A stretch of 64,000 nucleotides of DNA from UTCFX2 sp963788305 (GCA_963788305.1 CAWBGK010000010.1:62001-126000); one strand, 5' to 3'. Positions 1 to 11,247 are shown, counted from the stretch's first letter. Program-made: numbers and translations. Notes: a model not told the origin generated them from the letters alone.

Positions 1-2320
1 GATAGGCTTCCACATACCAGGAATAGTCACCGATTGGTATGGTCGCCTCTGCGTTGGGAGCCGCGTAAGGTGTGTACACGGGGATATTCGGTAGTAATGG
101 TATCGAACAGGACTGCCCCATGATAGATTTTGAGCAGGTATCTCTTAGCCCCGCGAACGGGCTCCCACTGGAAGGTCGGATCGCTGTAGCGCGAATCGCC
201 GTTGGCTGGGCTGAGCAAATTCATCACAACCGCTTTAGTAAAGCTCCAGGTTTGGGCGCTGGCAACGATCATCTGGCTGGGTGTTGTGGTGGAAGACTTG
301 TAAGCTTCCACCAGCCAATCATAGACGCCGTTCGTCAGGGTCTGCTCGGCGTTAGGGGCCTCAAAAGGTGTGTAAGTAGGGTACTGCGTGTAAATCGAAT
401 CGTATAATGTCGCATTTTTATAGAGCTTAACCTGATAATGGAACATTCCTGGCACTGCGTCCCACTCCAAAGTTGGATCATCGATGGATGAGGAGGCGTC
501 GGTTGGCATTGTCAGGTTCATCACCGCGGCCTTGGTGAAGGTCCAACTCTGGGAGCTGGTGGCAATCAGATTGCCATCAGTGGTGGATGTCGAGCGGAAA
601 GCCTTAACCTGCCAGTTATAGACTCCATTTATCAAGGTTTGCTCCGCATTGGGAGCGTTGTATGGTGTATAGAATGGATATTCAGTATTGATCAAATCAT
701 ACAGACTAGCATCCTTGTAGAGCTCAACCTCATAGCGAACTGCCCCTTGCACAGGCTGCCATTGAAGAGTGGGATCATAGGTTTGACTTCGACCCGTTAG
801 CCGGAGACTGCAGGTTAAAGGAGGCGCTCTTGGTAAAGGAGCGCGCTGGGCTGGTACCTATCAGGGTCAGGCCGTTGTAGGCTTCAACTTTCCACATGTA
901 GCCCCCATTGATCAGGGTTTTTTCTGCATTCGGAGCATCATACGGAGTGTAAGCCGTGTAATCAGTACGGATATTGTCATAGGGAGTCCCCTCATCGGGT
1001 TTATAGAGCAACACCCTGTAATATGTCGCTCCTATCATACAATTCCAGGAGAAATTCGGATCTGCCGTGGTGACCGCAGCATCCGCGGGAGCAGCCAGAG
1101 TCACTGACGGATTTACGCATGCAGGTGGGGCACTCAGTGTGAAAGTACGAGATGTGGAATAGGATCCAGCATGTCCGTCCTGGTCTTCGCCACGCGCTTG
1201 CCAGTAGTAGGTTGTGTTCGACAATGCGGCTACAGGGGTGAGGTACAGGTTGAAGGTGTCATACTCTTTCAAGCCTACGGTAAAAGCGGCATCTGTAGCA
1301 ACCCGGACATGATAATTGACTGCGCCTTCGACTGCATTCCACTGCAAGGTAGGCAGGGTAATGTTGGCTGCGTTCGCCGGGCTGACCAAAGTTGGCGCCG
1401 CAATCGTTTTAGTGAAGCTTCGAACGACACTTTTTGTCCCATCATTGTCATCCGGATCCTCACCCCACACCCGCCAATACAGCGTCCCGTTTTGAATCGT
1501 GGCTGTGGGAGTGAACTCCAGGTCGCAGGTCTTTTCATCGACCAGGATACCCCCAGTAAAGGTATTATTGTCAGCGACCTGGATGGTATAGCAAGCTGCT
1601 CCAGAAGCAGCATTCCAGCGGAAAGATGGGAAAACAATCGTCGATGCATCCGCCGGGCTGTTCAGCGTGGGGGCAGGGATTTGCTTGGTAAGGCTCCAGA
1701 TGGCGCTGAACGGACCTGTGTGGTTATCCGGATCGAGACCCCTTACCCGCCAATACAGCGTTCCATTCGGAAGCGTGTCTACCGGCGAAAATGCCCGGTC
1801 GCAGGTCGTTTCATCCGAGACAATATTGCCGATAAAAGAGTCGCCAGTTGCAACCTGTACCTGGTAGCAGTAAGCGCCTTCAGATGCGTTCCAGGAAAAA
1901 ACCGGGGTAACGATCGTCGATCCATTCACCGGGAGAGATAAAACCGGCGCAAGGATCGTTTTCGTAAAGCTCCAGGTTGAGCTCCAAGGTCCGGGATTGT
2001 TCAGCGAGTTCTTTTGCCCGCACGTGCCAGAACATCACATCGTTGGGCAATGTGCTGACCGGGGTGATGGTCAGGTCGTCGGTGTCTGCGTCAAACAATA
2101 CGGTTGTGAATGAATCGCTGGTAGCCACCTGAATTTGGTATTTGGAAGCGTCTTCAACCGACTGCCAGGTGAAGGTGGGGGTGACGATGGTGGAGGTATT
2201 GGTGGGCGATACCAAAACTGGCGCGATAAGCGCAGAGGTGCCGCCAAGGGCTCCTGCAGGCAGCGAAAAGACCATCAAGATCAGAAATCCGATGGCGAGA
2301 AGTACTCGATATCTTTTCAT
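1..2320 (-). CDS. Secreted fibronectin-III-like repeat protein, frameshifted, runs off left edge
   Basis: Reading leftward from an ATG at 2320, the protein opens with a signal peptide (MKRYRVLLAIGFLILMVFS, then an Ala/Gly cleavage region). It continues with at least eight units of about 90 residues. Each begins with a P-x-L-x-S-P-x-N/D turn, has a central F/L-x-W and a Y-x-V/I-x-V strand, and ends in a tyrosine- or phenylalanine-tryptophan strand. The first four units are of one subtype and the later ones (K-N-A-T-L-Y-D type) of another. The frame breaks near 2015, 778 and 85, the last at a run of four C. Protein similarity resumes immediately in another frame each time, so I treat it as one gene. 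The units look like FN3 or similar beta-sandwich modules of a cell-surface protein; the ligand is unknown. The stop lies beyond position 1. Confidence 0.72.
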
Positions 2321-2943
2321 TGTATTTTCCTTTTTTTGGCTGGTGATACTCTGTTAGGTAGGTGCGGAAAATCCTGATTAAACCCTCATCCGCTTGATGT
2401 ATCTTTTATCGAGAAAAATCATAGCGACATGACAATCGAACAACAGAATATTTGAGATGCAGGGGAATCCCGGTAAAAGGTATTCTTCCAAAGAGCTACC
2501 TCACCGGATTAAACTCGTACCGACCAACACCCTTCATTATACATGGATTCAGCGGAGTCTAATAAATTGTTTTCCCCCCCAAATAAATAAACTGGTTCTA
2601 AAGCAGGTTGGTTTTAACCAATCAGGTGGCAAGAATGTGCGATTGAAATGGAGGCGTAGACCTGGTGTGATGTTTTGGAAGGGGAAGCCTCTAATAAGAA
2701 TATCGTCATTTAAGTCAAGCTGCCAAATTATTTATGAAAAGTCTAAACTTAAAACATATCTCGGCTGATCAGTTTTCGGGGGACAGGTAACAATCGAGTC
2801 CTCTCTTTGTGAAAATTTTTTTGCCAGCTTATCAGCGAGCGAAATATGTCTTGTTTGATCAGTTTGAATCCGTGAGTACGATTATAATCAACCCGGTATA
2901 AAATTGACAAATCTTTTTTTCGAAAGGTTAAGGAGATTTTGGC
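2321..2943. other. Intergenic region between divergent surface-protein genes
   Basis: This AT-richer stretch separates two divergent secreted-protein genes and should hold both promoters. A TTGACA-like hexamer lies near 2905. I see no convincing gene, RNA or repeat here. A 103-codon open frame at 2457-2768 has no ribosome-binding site and no recognisable protein features. Confidence 0.5.
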
Positions 2944-4594
2944 TTGAAAATATATATTGTACGTTTACTGCTGATGATTGCGCTGTTATTCAGCTGGTTA
3001 ACTTCCTCCACTATCGCGCACGCGGCTGTGGTCCTTTACGCAAAGCCAGCCGCAAGCGGCACCGGCGATTGCTCCAGTTGGGCGAATGCCTGCACGCTGC
3101 AAACCGCGCTGACCGGCGCAGCCAGCGGCGACGAGATCTGGGCTGCGACCGGAACGCACAAACCCACCACGTAGAAACAGACCGCAGCGCCACCTTCCAA
3201 CTCAAGAACGGTGTGGCGATCTACGGCGGATTTGCCGGGACGGAGACGGCGCGCAACCAACGGGACCCAGCGACTAACCTCACCGTCCTGAGCGGCGATA
3301 TTGACAATAACGACAGCCAGACGCCGATCATCACCGATCTCACGACAGTGACCGGCAATACAACAAACAGTTATCACGTCGTTATCGGCGCAACCGGCGC
3401 AACCCTGGATGGCTTCACCATCACAGCCGGCAATGCCAATGCCGATGACGTTTTAATCCCGACGGGAACGGCGGTGGGATGCTCAACAATTCCGGCAGCA
3501 GCCCAACGTTGACGAACCTCACCTTCAGCGGCAACTCGACTACCTACTACGGCGGCGGGATGCTCAACTGGAACAACAGCAGTCCGACGTTGACGAACGT
3601 CACCTTCAGCAGCAACTCGGCGGATAGCGACGGCGGCGGGATGTTCAACTGGAACAGCAGCAATCCAACGTTGACGAACATCACCTTTAACGGCAACTCG
3701 GCTGTAGTCGGCGGCGGGATGTACAACTTTATGTCCAGCAATCCGACGTTGACAAACGTCACCTTCAGCGGCAACTCGGCGACAACCCAACGAGGTGGAG
3801 GGATGTACAACTATTCCAGCAGTCCAACGCTAACTAACGTCACCTTCAGCAATAACTTAGCGGCAACCATTGGCGGCGGGATGTTCAACGAAGTCGGCAG
3901 CAATCCGCAGATTCGCAACACGATTTTCTGGGGCAATACGGCTCCCGGCGGCGGAGCGCAGATTTATAACTCCGGCAGCACTCCCGTAGTGAGCGACAGT
4001 GTCGTGCAGGACGGGTTCGCAGGCACGAATATCATCACCACTGATCCCCTGCTCGGCACGCTGGGGGATTACGGCGGCTTCACCCAGACCATCCCGCTCC
4101 TGGCGGGTTCTTCCGCCATCGACACAGGCAATGATGGTGTCTGTCCGACCACCGACCAGCGCGGCGTCACCCGTCCGCAAGGCGCGCATTGCGACATTGG
4201 CACCTATGAATATCTAGACACCACCGCGCCCATTGTTACTTCCATCACTCGCCTCAATTCCAGCCCCACGAATCTTGCCAGCGTGAGCTTCACGGTCACG
4301 TTCTCTGAATCTGTGACGGGCGTGGATGTAAGCGACTTTTCTCTCACAACAGCGGGTGTTTCAGGAGCTTCCGTAACCGAAGTCAGCTACTCGGGAAGTG
4401 TCTACATTGTGACAGTCAACACCGGCTCCGGCAGTGGCACTCTCCGTCTGGACGTGACCGACGATGACAGCATTTTGGATATGTCTGGCAATCCGCTCGG
4501 CGGGACAGGTACAGGCAACGGCAATTTCACCGGCGGTGAAACGTATGAAGTGCGTTTTACCCAACTCTACCTCCCCCTGGTGCTGCGGAACTGA
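2944..4594 (+). CDS. Secreted parallel beta-helix protein with choice-of-anchor-Q-like region and Y-L-P tail
   Basis: I chose the TTG start at 2944 because an AAGGAG box lies about eight bases upstream and a clean signal peptide follows (KIYIVRLLLMIALLFSWLT to AHA). After a Y-A-K-P-A-A-S-G-T-G-D-C-S-S-W-A entry comes an I-Y-G-G-F-x-G-x-E-T segment. Then follow five or more beta-helix turns of about 25 residues (N-P-T-L-T-N-V-T-F-S-x-N-S with G-G-G-M). A region with N-T-I-F-W-G-N-T-A matches the choice-of-anchor Q pattern. A bacterial Ig-like domain and the C-terminal tail LYLPLVLRN close the protein. Frameshifts sit near 3170 and 3468. The product is about 550 residues. I infer an extracellular polymorphic-membrane-protein-like adhesin; the substrate is unknown. 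Confidence 0.78.
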
Positions 4595-4958
4595 CCGAAG
4601 TGTTGGCGATGTGCAGTACACGATCCATCACAGCCACCGCACACCGGTGAAATAGAAGACCTGTCTCCTGAATACCAGTCCAAAAGTTATGTTCGTATTG
4701 GACCGTTCAGGATGCAGGAACAATGGCAAAATGGAAGATATTTACTGCTGAACAGATCATTATAAAACTGGGCGAAACTGAGGTACAGCCAGGAGAGTTT
4801 TATACTCAAGAAATCATATCCTTGTCATCCATCCCTTTGAAATGAGCCTCTTGATCCAGCAAGTTCGCAGAGAGCTAGTATTTACTATTCCAATCATTTT
4901 GCTAGAATTTGAAGGTTTCACTTTCTAAGCGGTTTTATGTCATTTACACACAGATAAA

Positions 4959-5003
4959 TTTAATCCCACCCCCCAAAAAAACTTCAGGAGGGGTGTGATT
5001 AAA
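4959..5003. terminator. Hairpin terminator, probably bidirectional
   Basis: A stem of about 15 pairs with two mismatches is formed by TTTAATCCCACCCC and GGGGTGTGATTAAA around a loop holding seven A. It sits just beyond the stop of the leftward gene ending at 5026. The rest of 4595-5025 shows no gene. Confidence 0.55.
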
Positions 5004-5025
5004 TCAAGGTCAAACCGGTGTGTGC

Positions 5026-5296
5026 TCAGGCTTCGTTAAAGAAAGTGATGGTGGGTGCTCCCACAACACCGGCCTTCTCCATCGAGGCTTTGAGCTCAGG
5101 AGATTGGGCGAATTTTTGGGCGTTCTCTAAAGAAATCCACTTGAGAACCACAATCACCCTGTTAGGGTCGCTTGCATCGCGGAAGATCTGGTTTGAAATC
5201 ATGCCGTTGGAGAGTGCGCAAAGCGACCTGAGAATCATAATTGATTTTCCAATTTGCATAGTCTTTCACCCTGTGTTGAACCAATATTCCTGCCAT
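5026..5296 (-). CDS. Antibiotic-biosynthesis-monooxygenase-like small protein, one frameshift
   Basis: This is a protein of about 90 residues of the dimeric alpha-beta barrel (ABM-like) type. The start is the ATG at 5296, with AGGAG eight bases upstream, giving M-A-G-I-L-V-Q-H-R-V-K-D-Y-A-N-W. A one-base indel near 5220-5235 moves the frame to the C-terminal half, N-G-M-I-S-N-Q-I-F-R-D and V-V-L-K-W, ending in a P-T-I-T-F-F strand. The family includes heme oxygenases, quinol monooxygenases and many cyclase-like proteins, so the substrate cannot be named. It stands alone between a beta-helix gene and a transporter. Confidence 0.65.
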
Positions 5297-5460
5297 GATC
5301 AGTACTCCTAATCTCGATTGACGCTGTATTTGAACCCATCCAGTAAAGGGATATCTATATAGGCCTTATAAGACATATATTATCTATATCGGATCTGAAT
5401 ATTCAGGCATGAGTATGGAAATGAGCATTCAAGCGAGAGTCGAGGCAGTGTTTCCCTAAC

Positions 5461-6871
5461 CTATTTCGAAAACATCCCGATCGAGATCCAGTACGGGACT
5501 GCCGCGAGCATCGCGACCATCACTGCGATGAAATAAATGATCCCATACCGGCTGAAGTGGCTGGATTTCCAGCCCTTGCCCGCCATGTTCGCTTCGGCGA
5601 CCAGCGCAAACATATTTTGATAGCTCAAGAAGAAGGCGTTCATCGCGATCGCGATCATCGGGATCCAGACGAGCGGGTTGATGCCGTAGGCCTGCTCGAT
5701 TTGAGGCAGGACCGCCGAGAGGATCGCCATGGTGGGGATGAAAATGGCGACGTCGATGAATCTCCACAGGAACATGGCGATCAAGGTGGCGTAGACAAAC
5801 AGCCAGGGATTCCCGGCGACCGGCGCCAGCGCTGCGACCACGATCGTGGCGATCCATTCCGCGATCCCGGCCTCTTTGAATACCGCCGCAAAACCCATCG
5901 CCGTGCCGATGAAGAGCACCAGGTCCCAGTTGATCCCGGTGCTGATTTCCCTGGAGTTGATCAATCCAAAGGCTGCCAGCAGGAAAAGCGCGATCAGGCA
6001 GGTCGCTGGATCGGGGATGTGGTGGAGCGAGGCTGTCACGAACATCATAAATGCCCCGACCAGCACCGCCGCGCTGATTTTTTCTTCCCGGGTGACCGGG
6101 CCGAGCTTTTCATATTCCTCGATGAAGGCGTCTTTGGATAAGCTCAAGGGTTCGGACGGCCTGAAGACGAAATAGCCGGCGAGGGCGGTCAGGACGGTGA
6201 TGATCGCAACCGGCAGCAAGGAGACCATCGCCCAGTCGGAGAACGAGACCGGACCGAGCCCCGGGACCGCCGAGAAGAAGCCGTTGAGGATGGGGCCGGT
6301 GAGCGAGCCCGTCAGCCAGGCAGTCCCCGGCAGGAGCGCCATGAACCAGGCCGTGATCAGGATCAGCGACCTGCCTTTAGAGCCTTCCGGCAGGTTCAAA
6401 ATATTGACGCAGGACAGCGCGATCGGGGTGATGAGCACGACTCTTACCGTTATGGAAGGCGTCAGCATGGATAAGACGATGCCGACGAGCGCCCAGCGTG
6501 AACAGCAGACCGGGATAGGTGAGGCGGGTTTTTTTCAAGCCGAAGTAGGCGATGCGCTTGCCTAATCCGGTTTTTGTCAGGACGAAACCGAAGAAGAGCG
6601 CCGGGATCAAGATCCAGACCGCCGACCCGACGAACCCGGAAAAGACGGCGGCGGGGGATATGCCGATGATCAGCATCGAGGCGATGAACAGGGCGCCGCC
6701 GATCGAATAGGAGATCGCGAGCGGCTTGAAGATCCACAGCCCGATCGTGATGAAGATCATCATCAGGACCAGGTGCCCCTGCTGATCGAGCTGGAAGGGC
6801 TGGGTCAGACCGACGAGCAATCCCGCGAGGGCAAAAATGCCAAATCCAATCAAGCTCAGGTTAATTTTCAA
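5461..6871 (-). CDS. SLC13/DASS-type anion or dicarboxylate transporter, one frameshift
   Basis: A membrane protein of about 470 residues, starting at TTG 6871 after a GAGG box. Strings of hydrophobic helices run throughout. Typical family stretches are G-G-A-L-F-I-A-S-M-L-I-I-G near residue 55, the S-M-L-T-P-S-I-T-V-R region and N-W-D-L-V-L-F-I-G-T-A-M-G in the middle. The last part has F-L-W-R-F-I-D-V-A-I-F-I-P-T-M-A. Members move sulfate, phosphate or C4-dicarboxylates with sodium across the cytoplasmic membrane. Which anion this one moves cannot be told. The frame changes near 6475, inside the alanine/glycine-rich turn before the T-P-S-I-T motif. No partner genes lie next to it. Confidence 0.72.
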
Positions 6872-6975
6872 GTTGACCTCGTCTGATTCAAGCGCGGCCC
6901 GTGTTGGTGATAATTTGTCTATTATACAGAAATTGGGTGGTTAATAGGGAGGAATAACCGGGGGTTGGAGTTTCG

Positions 6976-7011
6976 CCCTCACCCCTGCCCTCTCTCCCAA
7001 AGGGAGAGTGG
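6976..7011. repeat. CCCTCACCCC-type palindromic repeat (REP-A)
   Basis: An imperfect palindrome of the form CCCTCACCCCTGCCC, CTCTCCC, AA, GGGAGAG. The same unit recurs at 21551, 26876, 30072, 42251-42625, 44245, 48897 and 55098, always outside or at the end of genes. Confidence 0.7.
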
Positions 7012-7055
7012 AAAGAAAAGGGCACTATTATGCTCCGATATTTGCTTTGCTCACC

Positions 7056-7226
7056 CGCCATCTTGCATAATACCATTGGTCAAGGCACGGCAAGCCATCA
7101 GTGACGGTCTTCTCAACCATGACACAGATCGGTCGGCCATGCCTTTCTTTTGATCATACTAGGCACAGAGTCCACGGAGAATTTCCATTTATTTGTCCTG
7201 GCGTCCTTTGCTGTTCAATCTTTAGA
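7056..7226. repeat. Dispersed repeat of about 170 bp, copy 1
   Basis: This stretch matches 23873-24050 over its length with scattered mismatches. Shared landmarks are CCATCTTGCATAATACCATT, GACACAGATCGGTCGGCCAT and TTTTGATCATACTAG, followed by a CACAGAG tail. No gene is visible. The second copy abuts the IS110 element. Confidence 0.65.
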
Positions 7227-7735
7227 AGTGAGGTTGGCATCCTCCCTTCGGAGGGCAGGTCCTCCCTGCGGTGGGGAGGCCGGCTAGTCGAGAAATCGGG
7301 CGATTGAAATCGCATCAACAATTGCGAAGCCTGCCTCCGCAGACTCAAGGAGATGCGCAGGCTTGACGAAGTGGGCTTGCCTCCCCCGCCACCTGTCCCT
7401 CCGGGCTCGCCTTTACCCTCCCCGCCTGGATCAGACCGCCCTCGGCGCTCGCCTTCACGAATACATTCGGGTCAGGCGGGTCGGCTTGCGCCAGGCTGTC
7501 GTTTCTTGGCTTCGCCATACTTGCGTTCGATCCAGCAGCGCTCCTTGAAGCTGTATGCTGCAATAGGATTAATTTTCATCTGAAAGGTCTATTCCGAGCT
7601 CGTTTTCAACACTCTCAAACAAAGGTGCTTGACTGAGCGCGAATACGTTATAGAATAGAAGGAAGAAATCCTGCCCTGGCGATATGGACACCTGCTCGTA
7701 AGATGGATGGAACGTGGGGAAAGCGATGGACAGTC
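7227..7735. other. Intergenic region with degenerate repeats
   Basis: The stretch carries pieces of the CTGCGGAGGGCAGG family (7235-7275 and 7330-7420) and low-complexity GC-rich DNA open in several frames. I see no supported gene. The promoter of the following secreted protein must lie in its last 150 bases. Confidence 0.45.
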
Positions 7736-8632
7736 ATGAAGCAAAAGGCAAGCCTTGTAATTCGTATGATTTTCTTTTTCCTGATCGCGGCGACAGGAAT
7801 AGCCGCTGTTGTGGTCCCGGCTGCAGCCCAGGATACCCCGCATGAGGATGTGACAATATTTCTCCCGGTGATCCTCAGCTGGCGATATACTGATCAAATA
7901 GTGGATGTCCCCGCCGGCGAGTTTCAGATGGGCTGCGACCCAGCCCACAACGGCGGCTATTCCTGCCCTTCCGACGAGCTTCCTCTGCACCCCGTCTACC
8001 TGGACGCTTATCGGATTGACAAGTTAGAAGTGACAAACTTTCAGTACGCTGAATGCGTTTCTGATGGGTCTTGCGCCATGCCGGCAACCGAAAGTTCTTT
8101 GACCCGCCCTTCGTATTATGATAACCCGACCTACGCTGATTACCCGGTGATCGCCGTATCCTGGTATGACGCCGAGGATTACTGCGCCTGGGCTGGAAAA
8201 CGTCTGCCGAGTGAAGCCGAATGGGAGAAGGCTGCCCGCGGTGCCAGTGAGGTGGGCGCCTTCCCTTGGGGCAATACCGGCTCAATATGCGACCTGGCAA
8301 ACCATGCTTTCATAATTGGATCAAATTTCTCCTACTGTGTAGGTGACACCTCTCAAGTGGGGGATTATCCCCTCGGAGCCAGCCCATATGGTGCGCTGGA
8401 TATGTCCGGCAACGTCTGGGAATGGGTGAACGATTGGTACAGCAACAGTTATTACAGCGGCTCAATCTACAGCAATCCGCCGGGACCCATGTCAGGTATT
8501 GCGAAGGTGATCCGCGGCGGAAGTTGGACCGACGAAGTTGATATCTTGCGCGCCGCGAGCCGCAACAGCAGCCTTCCAACGGACCGCTTCTACAATACCG
8601 GCTTTCGCTGTGCCGCTTCCCCAGCGCCTTGA
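7736..8632 (+). CDS. Secreted formylglycine-generating-enzyme-like (SUMF1 domain) protein lacking the catalytic cysteines
   Basis: The ATG at 7736 opens a signal peptide (MKQKASLVIRMIFFFLIAA, cut near A-A-A-Q), giving 298 residues. Next to the cleavage site lies T-I-F-L-P-V-I-L-S-W, which resembles the C-terminal tails of other secreted proteins in this window. The SUMF1 domain follows: V-P-A-G-E-F-Q-M-G near residue 60, V-S-W-Y-D-A-E-D-Y-C-A-W-A-G-K-R-L-P-S-E-A-E-W-E-K-A-A-R-G in the middle, D-M-S-G-N-V-W-E-W-V-N-D-W and V-I-R-G-G-S-W, ending G-F-R-C-A. Genuine FGEs carry two cysteines after G-G-S; here T-D-E-V-D-I-L-R stands there. It is therefore unlikely to make formylglycine and is better seen as a secreted C-type-lectin-like SUMF1 protein. 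Confidence 0.85.
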   Translation: MKQKASLVIRMIFFFLIAATGIAAVVVPAAAQDTPHEDVTIFLPVILSWRYTDQIVDVPAGEFQMGCDPAHNGGYSCPSDELPLHPVYLDAYRIDKLEVTNFQYAECVSDGSCAMPATESSLTRPSYYDNPTYADYPVIAVSWYDAEDYCAWAGKRLPSEAEWEKAARGASEVGAFPWGNTGSICDLANHAFIIGSNFSYCVGDTSQVGDYPLGASPYGALDMSGNVWEWVNDWYSNSYYSGSIYSNPPGPMSGIAKVIRGGSWTDEVDILRAASRNSSLPTDRFYNTGFRCAASPAP

Positions 8633-8671
8633 GCTGCTGGGCTTCTGGGTTCTGGTACTTGCCTAATGTAG

Positions 8672-8690
8672 GGCGAACTGTTAGTTCGCC
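8672..8690. terminator. Short perfect hairpin downstream of the SUMF1-like gene
   Basis: GGCGAACT and AGTTCGCC pair around GTT, 40 bases after the stop codon. There is no T run, so it may be a terminator-like or repeat palindrome. The remaining bases to 8928 hold only fragments of the GGAGGGCAGG repeat family. Confidence 0.4.
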
Positions 8691-8928
8691 GGCAGCAGTA
8701 AAATGCAAAAACGGCTTCAATTCCATAGATCCCTTCGATTTATTTCCGCTTTTCAAACATTCTGCTTCCTCGCCCCACCCTCTGATCCAGATCGACGGCT
8801 TGTCCTCCGCAGGGTGGACCTGCCCACCGCAGGGTGCAGTGAACCTTCAAAGACAGCAGGGTGTATATTAACAAGGGTTCTATTAACCTTCGGCGAAGAT
8901 CAGGTTTTCCAGAAAGGCGGCCTCCCCG

Positions 8929-11247
8929 ATGAAGATCCCTCCGGTTGGACGATCCCACATAATTCTCTCCGTCCTGCTGTACGTCATTTCGATGGCGCTC
9001 TTCGTCGGCGTCGCTCAGCCGGCCGCCCCGGCTCGGCAAACTCCGCCCTGGTTTCCCAGTCCGGCTGCCGCCCAGGCTCAAACCGGAGACCCTGTCGCTT
9101 TCCCCACGGTCCCCTACGAGCTCATCTCCCAGGAAAGCCTGTTCGCTTATCTCCAGGATTGACCTCGATCCAGCCCTATTCCGGCTGGCGCAGCGCCGGG
9201 ACCCGCGGCGAAGCCGAAGCGTTGGACTATGTCAGCGGGGAAGCTGGGCGGTTTCACGACCCTCCAGGGCTGGGGGATGGAGCTCGAGCGGCAGAGCTTC
9301 AAAGTTTTCATGAGCACGGAGTTCTGGGAGACGCGCCTGTTCCTGACCGCTTTCCGGGCGCGAGGTCGAGGCGCTCCGCCGAAGGGATGCGCGGCTCGCG
9401 CTGGGTCCCGCTGCTTGCCCGGGCGATGGATTCGGACGGCGCTCTGAACGATTCCGGGCGCGATCCGCTGGCTGCCTCCGGTCCGATTTTGGCGATCCGC
9501 GATGCGAATACGCTCTATAATCTGGAGCCGAAGGACGTGAAGGGGCGGGTGCTCTTCCTGGATTATGCCCTGGTCGACACCATCACGGAGCCGGATGCCC
9601 TGGATCACGGGTACCGCCTGCTGGACCTGATGGACCAGGGCGCGCTGGGATTGGTGCTGGTCAGCCAGTTTTCCAATGCGCCCGGTGTGAGCCACGGGGT
9701 GTTCGCTGGCGATGGCGCCGTCTTTCAATATCTGGATCGCCCTCCCAACGCGCATATCCCGATCCTGCACGCCCGGCTGTCGGACCTCTCCTCCGCCGGG
9801 ATCGCCGGCTGGGATGATTTCGCGCAGGTCGAACTCTGCCCGGATGATCTGGGACACGGACGTCCGGTCGCCGGGGCAATCCGCCAACCTGGTAGCCCGA
9901 ATCCCAGGACTGGACGGCTCGCGGGCGGTGATCCTGGGCGCGCACATCGACTCGCCAAACAACCCCGGCGCTTTCGACGACGGCAGCGGCTCGGCGGCGC
10001 TGCTGGAAGTCGCCCGGGTTTTGAACGAATCCCGAGGCCAGGCCGGCGGTGGACCTCTACCTGGCCTGGTTCGGCGGGCATGAGATCGGCGGGTACGGTT
10101 CTGCCCATTTCGCCTCCACCCACCAGGAGCTTTTGGATCGCAGCCCTGGCGATGATCCAGATGGATTGCCTGGGCCACCCCCTGGACGGAAGAACGCAGG
10201 AGATCACCCTGAGCTCGACCTCCTACGACCGCTTCGGGGACGACCGGCTGCCCTGGTCAGATTACCTGACCAGACCTGGCAGCCTCCCAGGGGATCGCCA
10301 TCGAACAGGAGGTTGTCGCCGAGCCGACTGCAGACCACAGCAACTTCGATCTTTACAACCTCCCCAACGCAGATCTGATCTATTTCAATCAGGATGAGTT
10401 CAGAGTAAAAGGGAATGCCTACATCCATTACGCCATGCGCTGGCACGATCCATACGATACGGTAGAAATGGTCCAGGATGTCGGGGATGTGCTGGTGGAT
10501 ATGACCAGGGTCATCCTGGCTGCCGCGCTGGAAACCGGGCGCTCGGAAAGGACCATGCGCGTCCCCACACAGCCCGTGCGGCGCGCCCTGCTGGTCTCCA
10601 GCCACACCGAGACGGTCACGATCGGGCCGTCCATGTTTCGAGACCTGGGGATGGCGCTGGCATGGGAGGGCTTTGACGTCGACCTGGTCCCATACGGACA
10701 GGCCCTGAGCCCGGCTGACCTGGAGAACGCCGGCGTCGTCATCCTGCTCCCCACCCTGGACTATCCCGGGCGGCACGACGAGGCCTGGAGCGAAAAGGAG
10801 CTGGCCGCGCTGGAAAGTTATCTGGAGGCGGGCGGCTTCCTCGTGGTCACCAATTCCGGGTACAACCACGTGATGGTTCGCCGTCTGGAGGACTCGAACG
10901 AAGACGCTCGCGACCTCAACGATCTGTTAGAGCCGATGGGGATCCGGTTGATGTTCGGCAGCACAGGCGAAGACATCGTCCGGGCGGCCGCCAAACACCC
11001 CCTCATGGATGGGGCTGGATACCTGGCCCAGTACGGCGGGAATGGGGTGCCCATCCGGATGAAATCGGGGCTGGTCCTCGCCCGCTCGGATGGGAACACG
11101 GTGATCGGGCTGCTGGATTACGGCAATCTGGGCGGTCAGGTGCTGGCTTTGGCCGACCTGGGTATCTTGCAGGCGGATGGCGGCGCCAAGAATTTGAAGT
11201 TTATCCAGAATCTCGCCCATTACGCCCGCTTGCGGGGACAACCTTAG
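8929..11247 (+). CDS. Secreted M28-family zinc metallopeptidase with C-terminal GATase-like domain, multiply frameshifted
   Basis: The reading switches frame at least five times (near 9160, 9320, 9870, 10045, 10135 and 10290) yet keeps a full M28 layout. There is a signal peptide (SHIILSVLLYVISMALFVG), then a PA-like insert with G-R-V-L-F-L-D-Y-A-L. The zinc site follows: G-A-H-I-D-S, D-D-G-S-G-S-A-A, G-G-H-E-I-G-G-Y-G-S, I-Q-M-D-C-L-G and T-A-D-H-S-N-F-D. All five expected metal ligands are present. The last 220 residues (R-R-A-L-L-V-S-S-H-T-E-T onward) resemble class-I glutamine-amidotransferase-like folds (DUF4350 type). If the breaks are real it is a pseudogene. The number of clean resumptions makes consensus errors or very recent decay more likely. 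Confidence 0.7.

Noticed and set aside
2457..2768. 103-codon open frame
   Set aside because: No ribosome-binding site, biased odd composition and no recognisable protein features in an AT-rich divergent intergenic region.
3374..3810. Long minus-strand frames opposite the beta-helix gene
   Set aside because: They mirror the 75-base periodic coding repeat on the plus strand, which has a signal peptide, family motifs and a ribosome-binding site.
7343..7583. Overlapping frames on both strands
   Set aside because: They lie in degenerate repeat DNA with proline/arginine-rich translations and no start signal.
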